Assembly (NCBI GenBank): GCA_023954075.1 | Contig: JAMLIV010000011.1 | Location: forward strand, 26,214-90,213 | DNA length: 64,000 nucleotides | Source of the DNA: Lysobacteraceae bacterium | GTDB lineage: Bacteria; Pseudomonadota; Gammaproteobacteria; Xanthomonadales; Xanthomonadaceae | Direction: 5' to 3' | In this document: positions 36,491 to 46,505 of the stretch, one piece after another | How the letters are laid out: each line of letters starts with the position of its first letter | Position numbering within the stretch: position 1 is the stretch's first letter | Translations under genes and position numbers: made by a program | The notes under the pieces: model-generated | Databases searched by the model: none | The model's input: the letters and a program-made list of their open reading frames with translations, nothing else | Told to the model about the DNA's origin: nothing

Positions 36491-37354
36491 ATGATGCCCG
36501 ACTTTCGCAGCGATCCACCCACCGTTTCCGCGCTGGTGCGCGCCGGTGCCGCGCGCCTTTGCGGCGACGCGGCGCGCCGCGAAGCCGAACTGCTGGCCGA
36601 ATTCGCGCTCGGCGTGGACCGCGCCTGGCTGTTCGCCCACGCCGACGATGCGGTGAAGCCCGAAGAATGTGCGCGCTACCTCGCCCTGCTCGCGCGCCGC
36701 GCCGGCGGCGAGCCGCTGGCCTACCTCCTCGGGCACGTCGGCTTCTGGACGCTGGACCTCGAAGTCACGCCCGACACCCTCATCCCGCGCCCGGAAACCG
36801 AGCTGCTGGTGGACGCCGCGCTCGCGCGCCTGCCCGAAGGCGCCGCGCCGCGCGTCGCGGACCTGGGCACCGGCAGCGGCGCCATCGCGCTGGCGCTGGC
36901 GAGCGAGCGCCCGCTGGCCCGCGTGCTGGCAACCGACGCCAGCGCGGCCGCGCTCGACGTCGCCCGCCGCAACGCCGCGCGCAACGAGGTCGGCAACGTC
37001 GCGTTCCGGCGGGGCGACTGGCTGGCGCCACTGGCCGGCGAGCGCTTCGATCTCATCGCCAGCAATCCGCCCTACGTCGCCCTGGGCGATCCGCACCTCG
37101 CCCAGGGCGACCTGCGCTTCGAGCCGGAGACGGCCCTGGCCAGCGGCGCCGACGGCCTCGACGCCCTCCGCACCCTTGCGCGCGGCGCGCCGGGCCACCT
37201 CGCGCCGGGCGGCTGGCTGCTGCTCGAACACGGGCTGGACCAGGGCGAAGCCGTGCGCGGCCTGCTGCGCGACGCCGGATTCCACCGGATCGAGACGCTG
37301 CGCGACCTGGAAGGCCGCGAGCGCGTCACGCTCGGCTGCCGCGCGCCGGCCTGA
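36491..37354 (+). CDS. prmC: Peptide chain release factor N5-glutamine methyltransferase
   Basis: 287 aa (286 if the second of two tandem ATGs, at 36494, is used). Methylates the GGQ glutamine of RF1 and RF2. An N-terminal helical domain (1-95) with [10 protein letters not shown] is followed by a SAM-binding domain: [27 protein letters not shown], and the catalytic NPPY in [10 protein letters not shown]. The family usually follows prfA; here it stands alone, divergent from a membrane protein gene. Confidence 0.95.
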   Translation: MMPDFRSDPPTVSALVRAGAARLCGDAARREAELLAEFALGVDRAWLFAHADDAVKPEECARYLALLARRAGGEPLAYLLGHVGFWTLDLEVTPDTLIPRPETELLVDAALARLPEGAAPRVADLGTGSGAIALALASERPLARVLATDASAAALDVARRNAARNEVGNVAFRRGDWLAPLAGERFDLIASNPPYVALGDPHLAQGDLRFEPETALASGADGLDALRTLARGAPGHLAPGGWLLLEHGLDQGEAVRGLLRDAGFHRIETLRDLEGRERVTLGCRAPA

Positions 37355-37378
37355 CGCGCGGCCCCGCGCCGCGATCGG

Positions 37379-38074
37379 CTACTGGATCAGGTTGGCCTGG
37401 GTGACCGCGGTGCCGGTCAGGAGGCCGAAGTGGCCGGTGGCGAACGTGTAGCTGGCGTTCTCGCCCGGGATGGTCGAGGAGTGCACGCCGCCGACGGTGC
37501 ACACGCCGGTCGAGCACACGATCTGGTCGATGTTGGACTTGATCGAATAGGCGCGTGCGCCCGGCTTCTTGCCCGCCAGCCCGTTGAGCAGCGGGCTGCC
37601 GATGGACAGCCCCTGCGCGCCGCAGGTCGAGGTCCACCCGTTCCACGGGTAGCTGCCGCACGACCACAGGCCGCGATAGGCCCCGGCGATGCCCACGAAG
37701 CTGTCGACGTAGGACTTCAGGCCCCAGACGTCGATCTGGCGCGCCGCCAGGGTCACGCCCATCGAATGCCCGATCACGTCGATCCTGCCGGTGCACGAGC
37801 TGGCGATCGCATCGACCAGGGCGTTCCTGACCGGGGTTTCCTCGGTCCCGCTGTGGTCGTTGCAGGCCGGGCAGAGCCGGTTGCCCCAGCCCGGCCGGAA
37901 GATCTGCGACGCCGCATAGCCCCGTGCGCGCAGTTCGGTGTAGGTGTTGTCGAAATCCGACGGGCTGCCGGCGTTGCCGTGCACCAGCACCACGTTGTCG
38001 ACGCAGGCCGCCTGCGCCAGCGCCGCCCAGAACAGCATCGCGCCAGCCAGCGCGACGGCAATGATTGCACGCAT
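37379..38074 (-). CDS. Secreted lipase, alpha/beta-hydrolase (class 2 lipase type)
   Basis: 231 aa. A signal peptide (1-22, ending AQA) precedes CVDNVVLVHGNAGSPSDF (oxyanion region), the nucleophile elbow IGHSMG with its Ser near 100, and a C-terminal His in the ATGHFGLLTG region. Several Cys pairs suggest disulfides and export. It resembles small bacterial lipases of the EstA/LipA (Bacillus) group. GGAGGGG precedes the start. Confidence 0.85.
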   Translation of the reverse strand: MRAIIAVALAGAMLFWAALAQAACVDNVVLVHGNAGSPSDFDNTYTELRARGYAASQIFRPGWGNRLCPACNDHSGTEETPVRNALVDAIASSCTGRIDVIGHSMGVTLAARQIDVWGLKSYVDSFVGIAGAYRGLWSCGSYPWNGWTSTCGAQGLSIGSPLLNGLAGKKPGARAYSIKSNIDQIVCSTGVCTVGGVHSSTIPGENASYTFATGHFGLLTGTAVTQANLIQ

Positions 38075-38614
38075 GGTGTTTCCCCTCCCAAGGATCGCGC
38101 CGGGGCGAATCGCCCGGTCACGCAACGACCCTAGCGCGGAACGTCACGGAAGGAATCTGTACGAAGGTACGAGGCGGCGGCCTGCCGTCCGATCACCCGA
38201 ACCGGGGTACGGGACCGAAATGAGGAACCTCTGGGCACCTCAAAAAACTGGCGTCATTCCGGTTTGGCAAGCCTTTCAGTTTTTGTAGAGCGCCGCGCCA
38301 GAATGACGGCAGCTGAATTCCGGGGCATCGAGCTGAGATTCGAGGCCGATCAAGCCCCCCCACCCCATCCGGGTAATGGACGAGCCGGCGCGCATGGGCT
38401 AGGCTGCGGGAACGGGGGAGTTTCTTTGCCGCTTGCGGAGGTATTTCCCCATGGCCCCGATTCTTTCGTCCCGACTGCCGCTGCGCAGCATTTTCGCCCG
38501 CTTTTCCCCGGCCGGAGCTGGTCAGGATAACTTGTAGTGTTGACAGCTCGTTAGAGGCTGGGTAGATTAAGCTCCACAGGGGATTCAATTAATTAATTGA
38601 TTGGGGATAAGTAG
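38075..38614. other. Intergenic region at the left edge of the low-GC island, with an inverted repeat
   Basis: 540 bp without a convincing gene. GTCATTC (38252-38258) and GAATGAC (38301-38307) form the arms of an inverted repeat of the widespread intergenic GTCATTC...GAATGAC type. Base composition falls sharply after about 38520, at the start of the island. A minus-strand frame at 38193-38588 has no signal, family or ribosome binding site and is not called. Confidence 0.5.
38540..38568 (+). promoter_or_regulatory. Sigma-70 promoter of the small exported protein gene
   Basis: A perfect TTGACA (38540-38545) and TAGATT (38563-38568) are separated by 17 nt, 46 nt before the ATG at 38615. It is the best -35/-10 pair noticed in the window and lies within the AT-rich segment. 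Confidence 0.55.
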
Positions 38615-39067
<453 letters not shown>

Positions 39068-39504
39068 CGCTGGGTGTTGGGATGAGGTGAGTTTAGTCCC
39101 GGGCAGGGCAACAGGTTAATCCTGCCCTGCCTGTGGATTATTTTCATTACGGCCCTAAACATGCAATCTATTGATTTCGTGGGAAGATGATCCGAGGCAC
39201 CACTGAGATTCGACGCTAATCAGCTTCTCAACCCTGCACACGGGGCAGGCGTTCGCAGAGGAACAGCCAGATCCCGGTCGTCCATGCCTGCGTAACCAAT
39301 TGATTTTGCTGGTTCACTCCGGTTGTTCCTCAAGAGGTGAATCCACTGGAGTCGTCGTTGTTTGTGTCTAGAGACTTCAAGATTGGTGTATGGGGAAGTG
39401 CAAAGCTATGATCGACAGTTGATTGAAAATTAATACGTATTATAGCGTAATTACTTAGGAACTTGAAGTCGTCGAGATGTCTGACTTGTCTTAAGGAGAA
39501 GACG
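39068..39504 (+). other. Intergenic region with terminator-like hairpin and a possible promoter
   Basis: 437 bp without a gene. GGCAGGGCA (39102-39110) pairs perfectly with TGCCCTGCC (39123-39131), 35 nt after the small-protein stop, and is followed by an AT-rich stretch with TTTT at 39141, so it probably ends that transcript. Near the other end TTGATT (39419-39424), 16 nt and TATAGC (39441-39446) could start the next one, about 60 nt before its ATG. Confidence 0.5.
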
Positions 39505-40419
39505 ATGCCCGTATCAAGAAATAAAAATTTAAAGATTGTGGCGCTTTTCGTGCTCGTGCTCGTGGTTCTGTCGCTAATGGCATGGGGGAATTTATTCGGA
39601 TTCTTCTCTGAGACGGAGCCTGAGAGCGCTGCCATATCTGGCACAAGGGAGGCCAGTCAGACTCCGGTAAGCACCATACACGATAGCCACCAATCAACTG
39701 CGACTGGTAGCGCGCCCGATTATTCCTTGGGGGAAAGCCAAGACCTGAGACATGAGGTGGCAGACCTGGAAGCAAAAGCCGCAGCCGGCTCTGTAATAGC
39801 CCGGCGGAGGCTCGCCATGATTTATGGCGCATGCTTCGGGTATAGTCTTGATCCAGATGCCCATTTCGCCATGATAGATGCGTTTGCTGCACATTCAGGA
39901 GGTCATAGGCAACCGTTTGAAAGCCTGAAATCCCGTACTGATCAACGTTGCCTCGGAGCAAATGGAGGCAAGCCCATTTCAATCGATGAGATACGCCATC
40001 TGATGGAGTCCGCTGCACAGGGTGGCGACTTGGTTGCGCAGATAGACGTGGAGACGCATTCCATTGAGCCAATAAAGGCCGAGAAGATGGAAGAATTGAT
40101 CGCCCAGGTCATTTCGAGTCGTGATCCAGATGCCATGCTCGCCATGTCCTCCTTGGCTAGAAAAGGTATTGATGGATCGTTGGACATGCCCTATTCGATG
40201 CTGGTTGGAGACCCGATTTCCGAGGCCGCGTGGGCCATTGCTGGCTGCCAGGCGGGCGCAAACTGCGGGCCAGGCTCGATTGTCCTGGATTCAATATGTA
40301 CAGGGACTGGAGCATGTGGCTATACATCCTATGAGATGTTCCTTCGTCAACACATGGTTCCACCTGGCGAGGTATCCAGGCTGAACGAATATCTCCTGTT
40401 GATCTTGAATGGCCCATAG
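39505..40419 (+). CDS. Membrane-anchored protein with Sel1-like helical repeats, unknown
   Basis: 304 aa. One N-terminal membrane helix (about 8-28) is followed by a Ser/Thr-rich linker, then helical segments of Sel1/TPR flavour (DLEAKAAAGSVIARRRLAMIY; LMESAAQGGDLVAQID; AMLAMSSLARKG). Cysteines cluster toward the C-terminus. AAGGAGAA lies 7 nt before the ATG. The gene is AT-rich and lies in the island between the small exported protein and an IS remnant. Related Xanthomonadales proteins are generally unnamed. Confidence 0.65.
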   Translation: MPVSRNKNLKIVALFVLVLVVLSLMAWGNLFGFFSETEPESAAISGTREASQTPVSTIHDSHQSTATGSAPDYSLGESQDLRHEVADLEAKAAAGSVIARRRLAMIYGACFGYSLDPDAHFAMIDAFAAHSGGHRQPFESLKSRTDQRCLGANGGKPISIDEIRHLMESAAQGGDLVAQIDVETHSIEPIKAEKMEELIAQVISSRDPDAMLAMSSLARKGIDGSLDMPYSMLVGDPISEAAWAIAGCQAGANCGPGSIVLDSICTGTGACGYTSYEMFLRQHMVPPGEVSRLNEYLLLILNGP

Positions 40420-40457
40420 ACCCCGAACCGCTCCGACTTTTGGGCTCTCTCGTGATC

Positions 40458-40610
40458 TGATCCTGCCCCTGTTTCTCGGACACCCGTTTAAGCGACACGG
40501 GATGGCTCGAACTGCTCAGGGCTTCGATAGCCCAGAGTCGAATGGAGCCGGATTCGATTGTAGTAGACATCGATGTAGTCAAAGACGTGCGCCTTGTTCG
40601 CGCGAACAGT
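40458..40610 (-). mobile_element. IS3-family insertion sequence remnant (transposase C-terminus and terminal repeat)
   Basis: On the minus strand a frame ending at 40488 reads RANKAHVFDYIDVYYNRIRL then HSTLGYRSPEQFEPSRVA, the conserved end of the IS3-type integrase (the R-x-HS-x-LGY-x-SP region). The stop is followed by GTGTCCGAGAAACAGGGGC and ATCA, a terminal inverted repeat of IS3-element style. The DDE acidic residues and the other end are missing. It marks the right side of the low-GC island. Confidence 0.75.
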
Positions 40611-40700
40611 ATTGGCTGCCAGATTTTCTGCAGCAGCTCGTTCAGAGGTTTCTTGGGATGAAGGGAAAGCGCCGCAGGTTCGGTTGCTTTAATCACGGAC

Positions 40701-40752
40701 AGTTCCTCCTCACCCCGACCCTCTCCCCCATTTGCATGGGGGAGAGGGAACT
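40701..40752. repeat. Palindromic intergenic repeat with 13-bp stem
   Basis: CCCTCTCCCCCAT (40719-40731) pairs exactly with ATGGGGGAGAGGG (40736-40748) around TTGC, flanked by AGTTC/GAACT. Repeats with this CCCTCTCCC...GGGAGAGGG core occur widely between proteobacterial genes; their role is unknown. It could also end transcripts entering from either side. Confidence 0.6.
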
Positions 40753-40976
40753 GCCGGCTGAGTCCCGAGACTAGACAGTCCGGAGCATTGGGGGTGGAGG
40801 AGCCGCGTGTGCGGCACGCCCGAGCGCCGCTGCGCACGCCGGCGGCGGCGTGACACGATCCGTCGCCGATTGCGTACTGATCCCATGGGTGAGCCGGTTC
40901 GGCGCGGTCTTGCGCCTTCTCTCCCTGCCGGACGCGACGCGATGCGCCCGCCCCTTCACTCAGACCGAGGTGCCGC

Positions 40977-43889
40977 ATGAAACCCGCAGCCCGCCCCAGC
41001 GTGAACCCCACCCTGCTGATTCTCGCCGCCACCCTCCTGCCCGCCGGTGGCGCGGCGGGGGCCGTGCCCGATGCGGTCACGCCGCCCGCGGCCGCGCCGC
41101 GCGTGATGCTCGACGCCGGGGCCGACAACGAGGCGGTCGGCGGATTCATCGTCTACTACCGCGACGACGCCGCGCCCGGGGACGAGGCCGCCAAGGCCGC
41201 GGTGGATACGCGCAGGGCGGTGGATCAGGACCTGGCGCGCGTCAACGCGGCGCTGTCCGTCAGCGCCAAACGCGAACGCCGCCTGGCCACCGGCGGCCAC
41301 CTGCTGAGCCTTTCCAAGGCGCTGGGCAAGAGCGCGGCGACGCGCTTCATGCGCGAGATGGCCGCCAACCCCGCGATCGAGTCGATCGAGCCCAACGTCC
41401 GACACTGGCCCACCGCCGTGCCCAACGACCCGAGGTATCCCAGCCAGTGGGGGCTGCGCGAGGCGGCCGGCGGGCTCAACATCGAGCCGGCCTGGGACCA
41501 CACCGTGGGCAGCGGGGTGGTGATCGCGGTCATCGACACCGGCCGCACCGCGCACCCGGATCTCGATGCCAAGACCGTGCCCGGCTACGACTTCATCAGC
41601 AACGCGGCGGAAGCGCGCGACGGCAGCGGGCGCGACAGCGATCCATCCGACATGGGAACCTGGAACGGCGCCGGCGAGTGCGGCGCCGGCGAGCCGGCGA
41701 AGGATTCCAGCTGGCACGGCACCCACGTGGCCGGCATCGCCGCGGCCCTGACCCACAACGGGCTTGGCATCGCCGGGGCCGCGCCGGGCGCGGCGATCCA
41801 GCACGTACGGGTGCTGGGCCGGTGCGGCGGCACCACGGCCGACATCGCCGAAGGCATCATCTGGGCCAGCGGCGGGCAGGTCAGCGGCGTACCCACCAAC
41901 CCCACCCCGGCGCGCGTGCTCAACCTGAGCCTGGGCGGCAGCGGCGAATGCGGCACCACCTATCAGCGCGCGATCGACAGCGCGCGCTCACGCCGCTCGG
42001 TGCTGGTGGTCGCGGCCGGCAACGATTCGATGGCAGCCGCGCTGGCGCGCCCGGCCAACTGCAGCGGCGTCATCACCGTGGCGGCCAACAACCGCGAGGG
42101 AAAGAAGTCCGACTACTCGAACTACGGGCTGGCGGTGAACGTCGCCGCGCCGGGCGGAGAGGGCTCGGGCGACGGGATGATCCTTTCCACGGTCAATTCG
42201 GGCCGGACCACGCCGCTCTCGCCCACCTACGCCGGCATGAACGGCACCTCCATGGCCGCGCCCTACGTGGCCGGCGTGGTGGCCCTCATGCTGGAACGCA
42301 ACCTCGCGCTCACGCCCGACCAGATGGCCGGCATCCTGCGCGACACCGCGCGCCCCTTCCCCAGCTACTGCCTGGGCGGCTGCGGCACCGGCATCGTCGA
42401 TGCGGCCGCCGCGGTGCGGCGCGTGCGCGGCGGGCCCTTCTACGCGTTCCCGGCGAGCGTGGCGATCTACGGCAACGGTGCGGGTACGGTGACGAGCCTG
42501 CCCCTGGGCATCACCTGCGGAACTTCGTGCGCAAGCCGGTTCGATGCGAACACCACGATCACCCTGCGCGCCACTCCGGAAGAGGGTTACGAATTCACCG
42601 GCTGGGCCGGCGCCTGCCAGGGAACGTCGCGCACCTGCGAGCTGGCCATGACGCGGGGGCACGCCGTCTTCGCCACCTTCAAGATCCCGGTGCTGGCGAT
42701 GAGCAACGGCTCGGTGCGCACCGGCCTGGCGGCGTCCGGCAGCAGGAAGCTGATGTTCTCCATCGACGTTCCGGCGGGCGCCACGAACCTGGCGTTCGAG
42801 ATGAGCGGCGGCAGCGGCGATGCGGACCTCTACGTGCGCCGCGATGCGGAGCCGACGACGGACGGCGAAACCTTCGACTGCCGACCCTGGAAAATCGGCA
42901 ACAGCGAAACCTGCAGCTTCGAGGCGCCCGTGGCCGGGCGGTATTTCGCGATGATTTCCGCCGACGGCAGCTTCAGCGGGGTGCAACTGCGGACCCGCTA
43001 CACCGCCGGCCCGAACGGCGGCAGCTCCCTGGCCCGCAACGCGCCGGTGCGCAATGTGTCGATCCCGGCGGACGGCGCGCGCTACTACCGGTTCACCGTG
43101 CCCCAGGGCGCCACCGACCTCAGCATCAAGATGCAGGGCAGCAGCGGCGATGCGGACCTGTACGTGCGCCGCGGCGGCGTGCCGACCTTCGACACCTTCG
43201 ACTGCCGTCCCTACCTGGTCGGCAGCAATGAGACCTGCGCCACGGCCACGCCGGCCGCCGGCACCTACTACGTCATGCTGCACGCCGAGGCGGCGGTGAG
43301 CGGGCTGACCCTCACCGCGAACTACACCCCCTTCGTGCCGACCCGGCAGCTCACCATAGGCTGGGCGGGCCTGGGCGGCGGCAGCGTGGCCATACGGCGC
43401 GCGGCCACCGGAGAGACCCTGGCCACCTGCGGCGCCTTCCCCTGCACGGTCGCCGTACCCGAGAACATCTCCTTTGACCTGATCCCCACCGCGGCGTTCG
43501 GTTCCAGCTTCGCCGAGTGGCAAGGCGTCTGCGACAGCCGGCCCGGCGCGAACTACTGCCGCATCAGGCTCGCGGCCGCACGCAGCCTGACCGCGCGCTT
43601 CGTGATGTCGCGGCCCAACAGCCCGGCGCTGACGATCGAACGCCAGGGTTCGGGCAACGGCACCGTGCTGGTGAAGCGTCTGTCCACCGGGGAGACGCTG
43701 GGCACCTGCACGCAGTATCCCTGCCGCCTCGGGCCGCCCGACGCCACCCACGAGTTGATCGCCACGCCCGGCGCCGGTTCGCGCTTCCTCGGATGGATGC
43801 CCAGCCAGTGCGACAGCATCGTCGGCGGCCACTGCCGCGTGCGCATTTCCCGGCCCATGGCGATGACGGCGCGGTTTTCTCCCCAATAG
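40977..43889 (+). CDS. Secreted subtilisin-like serine protease (S8) with PPC and beta-repeat domains
   Basis: 970 aa. A signal peptide (1-29) and an inhibitor-like propeptide (about 45-145) precede the S8 catalytic domain (about 150-480): Asp187 in VIDTGR, His248 in WHGTHVAGI, Ser425 in NGTSMAAP. The C-terminal half is modular: a Cys-containing beta-repeat (about 490-562), two PPC domains with SGGSGDADLYVRR/GSSGDADLYVRR (about 565-785), then two more beta-repeats with GETLATCGAFPCTV and GETLGTCTQYPCRL. Such tails are usually trimmed after secretion and help substrate binding or export. Confidence 0.93.
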   Translation: MKPAARPSVNPTLLILAATLLPAGGAAGAVPDAVTPPAAAPRVMLDAGADNEAVGGFIVYYRDDAAPGDEAAKAAVDTRRAVDQDLARVNAALSVSAKRERRLATGGHLLSLSKALGKSAATRFMREMAANPAIESIEPNVRHWPTAVPNDPRYPSQWGLREAAGGLNIEPAWDHTVGSGVVIAVIDTGRTAHPDLDAKTVPGYDFISNAAEARDGSGRDSDPSDMGTWNGAGECGAGEPAKDSSWHGTHVAGIAAALTHNGLGIAGAAPGAAIQHVRVLGRCGGTTADIAEGIIWASGGQVSGVPTNPTPARVLNLSLGGSGECGTTYQRAIDSARSRRSVLVVAAGNDSMAAALARPANCSGVITVAANNREGKKSDYSNYGLAVNVAAPGGEGSGDGMILSTVNSGRTTPLSPTYAGMNGTSMAAPYVAGVVALMLERNLALTPDQMAGILRDTARPFPSYCLGGCGTGIVDAAAAVRRVRGGPFYAFPASVAIYGNGAGTVTSLPLGITCGTSCASRFDANTTITLRATPEEGYEFTGWAGACQGTSRTCELAMTRGHAVFATFKIPVLAMSNGSVRTGLAASGSRKLMFSIDVPAGATNLAFEMSGGSGDADLYVRRDAEPTTDGETFDCRPWKIGNSETCSFEAPVAGRYFAMISADGSFSGVQLRTRYTAGPNGGSSLARNAPVRNVSIPADGARYYRFTVPQGATDLSIKMQGSSGDADLYVRRGGVPTFDTFDCRPYLVGSNETCATATPAAGTYYVMLHAEAAVSGLTLTANYTPFVPTRQLTIGWAGLGGGSVAIRRAATGETLATCGAFPCTVAVPENISFDLIPTAAFGSSFAEWQGVCDSRPGANYCRIRLAAARSLTARFVMSRPNSPALTIERQGSGNGTVLVKRLSTGETLGTCTQYPCRLGPPDATHELIATPGAGSRFLGWMPSQCDSIVGGHCRVRISRPMAMTARFSPQ

Positions 43890-43909
43890 CGCCATCCGGC
43901 ACCGGACAT

Positions 43910-43929
43910 CGGGGTGCCGCGGCACCCCG
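43910..43929. terminator. Perfect palindrome between convergent protease and MBL genes
   Basis: CGGGGTGCCG and CGGCACCCCG form an uninterrupted 20-bp palindrome, 20 nt past the protease stop and 36 nt past the MBL stop. No T run follows, so it is a likely but unproven bidirectional terminator. Confidence 0.5.
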
Positions 43930-43965
43930 GTTCGGTCTTCGGGTCCGGTACGCACACCTTCGTGG

Positions 43966-45324
43966 CTACAGGGAAAAGCGCTGTCCCTCGCGCGGCACGC
44001 AGGCGTTCCAGCCCAGCTCCCTGCCGATGCGCACGCGCAGGGCTTCGGAGGCGTCCGGCTCGCCGTGCACGATGAAGACCCGTTCGGGACGGCGGCGGAA
44101 GCCGGACAGCCAGCGCATCAACTCGTCGCTGTCGGCATGGGCCGAAAGCATGGGCAGGTCGGTCACCTCGGCGGCGATCGGAATCCACTGGCCGAACATC
44201 TTGACCTCCCGCCGGCCCGCCAGGAGCGCGCGTCCGCGCGTGCCGCTGGCCTGGTAGCCGGAGAAAAGCAGGGTATTGGCGTGGTCGCGCCCGAAGGCCG
44301 CGATGTGGTGCAGCACGCGCCCGCCGGTCGCCATGCCGCTGGCGGAAATGATGACCTTGGGATACGGGTTGGCCGACAGCGCCTTGGACTCCTCCACGTC
44401 GCGCACGCAGGTGACCGCGACACAGGCGGCTTCGTAATCGGCCGGATCGAGGCGATGCTCGTCGGGCCACTCGCGCATCAGCTCGGTGGCGCTGGTGGCC
44501 ATGGGGCTGTCGAGGTAGACCGGCGTGTTGTTCAGCCGCCCGTCCTGGCGCAGGCGCCACAGGTACCACAGGAGCGACTGGGTGCGGCCCACGGCGAAGG
44601 CCGGGATCACCACGGTGCCGCCGCGCCGCACCGTGCGCTCGATCACCGCGCCCAGCGCCTGCACCGGATCGATGCGTTCGTGCAGGCGATCGCCGTAGGT
44701 CGATTCGATGACGACGTAGTCGGCCTCGGGCACCGGCTCGGGATCGAACATCACCGGGTCGTCGTAGCGCCCGAGATCGCCCGAGAACACCAGGCGCCGG
44801 CCGCCGATGTCCATCTGCACGGTGGCGGCGCCGAGGATGTGGCCGGCGCGCCGCAGCAGGCACCTCGCCTCGCCCGGCAGGCGGAACTCGCGGTGCGGCG
44901 GGGTCGGCGCGAAACGGCCGATGGCGCGCTCGGCGTCGCTGGAGCGATACAGCGGCAGCGCCGGCCTGTGCCTGGAAAACCCCTTGCGGTTGGCGTACTC
45001 GGCGTCCTTTTCCTGCAGGTGGGCGCTGTCGCGCAGGATCAGGGCGGCCACCTCGCAGGTCGCCGGGGTGGCGTGGATCCTGCCGGAAAACCCGTCGCGC
45101 ACCAGCCGCGGCAGGTAGCCCGAATGGTCCAGGTGCGCGTGGGTGAGCACCACGGCATCGACGTCGCGGGCGCGGATCGGCAGCGGCTCCCAGTTCTGCT
45201 CGCGCAGGTTCTTGAGCCCCTGGAACAGGCCGCAATCGACCAGGATGCGGGCATCGCCGTCGCTGACCAGGTGCTTGGAGCCGGTGACGGTGCCGGCGCC
45301 GCCGAGAAAGGTCAGCGTCGGCAT
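43966..45324 (-). CDS. Metallo-beta-lactamase/beta-CASP RNase-like protein
   Basis: 452 aa. The MBL domain has the zinc motif THAHLDHSGYLPRL (about 59-72) and VFSGDLGR; the beta-CASP insert spans about 210-370; the RNA-specificity motif SGMATGGRVLHH and the last His region LSAHADSDEL follow. This is the CPSF73/YbcI-type family (COG1236), expected to be a cytoplasmic ribonuclease. Its biological target is unknown. It is divergent from the symporter gene. Confidence 0.92.
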   Translation of the reverse strand: MPTLTFLGGAGTVTGSKHLVSDGDARILVDCGLFQGLKNLREQNWEPLPIRARDVDAVVLTHAHLDHSGYLPRLVRDGFSGRIHATPATCEVAALILRDSAHLQEKDAEYANRKGFSRHRPALPLYRSSDAERAIGRFAPTPPHREFRLPGEARCLLRRAGHILGAATVQMDIGGRRLVFSGDLGRYDDPVMFDPEPVPEADYVVIESTYGDRLHERIDPVQALGAVIERTVRRGGTVVIPAFAVGRTQSLLWYLWRLRQDGRLNNTPVYLDSPMATSATELMREWPDEHRLDPADYEAACVAVTCVRDVEESKALSANPYPKVIISASGMATGGRVLHHIAAFGRDHANTLLFSGYQASGTRGRALLAGRREVKMFGQWIPIAAEVTDLPMLSAHADSDELMRWLSGFRRRPERVFIVHGEPDASEALRVRIGRELGWNACVPREGQRFSL

Positions 45325-45509
45325 GGGCGGGCCGCGGCGATGGATTGCGACGTGGACCTGCTGTCCGGCAAGCCCCTGCGCGCGCGGCTGGCGGCGCGCC
45401 CTTCGCTCGTTCGATCCATCACGTCCTCCGCCGATTCGTGTTGCGCGATTCTAGCCTGCGCGGCGCGGCAACCGCGCCCGACGCTGCGGCACTTGGGCAC
45501 AATGCCGGG

Positions 45510-46505
45510 ATGAACCTGCGCTTCCTGTTCGACCGGTTTTCGCTGGCGCTGATCGCCACCGTGGTGCTGGCGAGCCTGTGGCCGGTCGCGGGCGTGGCGG
45601 CCACCTGGTTTTCGCACCTCACCACGGCGGGCATCGCGCTGCTTTTCTTCCTGCACGGCGCGCGGCTGCCGCGCGAGGCGGTGGTGGCGGGCCTGCGCCA
45701 CTGGCCGCTCCATGCGACGGTGCTGGCCGCCACCTTCGCGCTGTTCCCGCTGCTGGGCCTTGCCGTGCAGCCGCTGGCCGGCGCGCTGCTGACGCCGGAG
45801 CTGTACCTGGGCGTGCTGTTCCTGTGCGCCCTGCCCTCGACCGTGCAGTCGTCCATCGCCTTCACCTCGATCGCGCGCGGCAACATTGCCGCCGCCGTGG
45901 TCGCGGCCTCGGTCTCGAACCTGGTCGGGGTCTTCCTCACCCCGCTGCTGGCGGCGCTGCTGCTGGCCACGCACGGGGCGATGGGTTCGCCCTGGCGCGC
46001 GATCATCGACATCCTGCTCCTGCTGCTGGCTCCGTTCGTGCTGGGACACCTGCTGCGGCCCTGGCTCGCGCGCTGGGTGCAGCGGCGCGCGCGGCTGCTG
46101 TCGCTGACCGATCGCGGCACGATCCTGCTGGTGGTCTACGGCGCCTTCAGCCACGCGGTGATCGAAGGCCTGTGGGCGCAGGTGCCGGGGCGCACGCTGC
46201 TGGGCCTCGTGGCGGTAGCCTGCGCGCTGCTGGCGCTGGTGATGGGGCTGATCTGGAGCGCGACGCGCCGGCTCGGGTTCAGCCGCGCCGACCGCATCAC
46301 GATTCTCTTCTGCGGCTCGAAGAAGAGCCTCGCCACCGGCGTGCCGATGGCCAACATCCTGTTCGCCGGCCAGGCCACGCTGGGCATGATCGTGCTGCCG
46401 GTGATGGTGTTCCACCAGATCCAGCTGATGGTCTGCGCGGTGCTGGCGCAGCGCTTCGCGCAGCAGGTGCCGGCGGATGATCAGGCCGGCGGCGGCAGCC
46501 AGTGA
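45510..46505 (+). CDS. Bile acid:sodium symporter family protein (YfeH/SLC10A7-like)
   Basis: 331 aa, about nine or ten membrane helices. Conserved features include [13 protein letters not shown] in the first helices, [22 protein letters not shown] (crossover region), and [14 protein letters not shown]. This is the SBF-like clade typified by YfeH; it probably moves an organic anion with sodium, but the substrate is unknown. The 3' end overlaps the convergent ctaB by 25 bp. Confidence 0.9.
   Translation: MNLRFLFDRFSLALIATVVLASLWPVAGVAATWFSHLTTAGIALLFFLHGARLPREAVVAGLRHWPLHATVLAATFALFPLLGLAVQPLAGALLTPELYLGVLFLCALPSTVQSSIAFTSIARGNIAAAVVAASVSNLVGVFLTPLLAALLLATHGAMGSPWRAIIDILLLLLAPFVLGHLLRPWLARWVQRRARLLSLTDRGTILLVVYGAFSHAVIEGLWAQVPGRTLLGLVAVACALLALVMGLIWSATRRLGFSRADRITILFCGSKKSLATGVPMANILFAGQATLGMIVLPVMVFHQIQLMVCAVLAQRFAQQVPADDQAGGGSQ

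Larger units (their letters stand above)
40420..40976. other. Intergenic region holding the IS remnant and a palindromic repeat
   Basis: 557 bp between the membrane-anchored protein and the subtilase. It contains the IS3 fragment (left) and the palindrome at 40701-40752. GC content rises back to the chromosomal level after about 40760. No further gene is evident. Confidence 0.5.

Noticed and set aside
38193..38588. Minus-strand ORF of 131 aa in the 38-kb intergenic region
   Set aside because: No ribosome binding site, signal, domain or hydrophobic pattern; it runs across the composition boundary and the inverted repeat.
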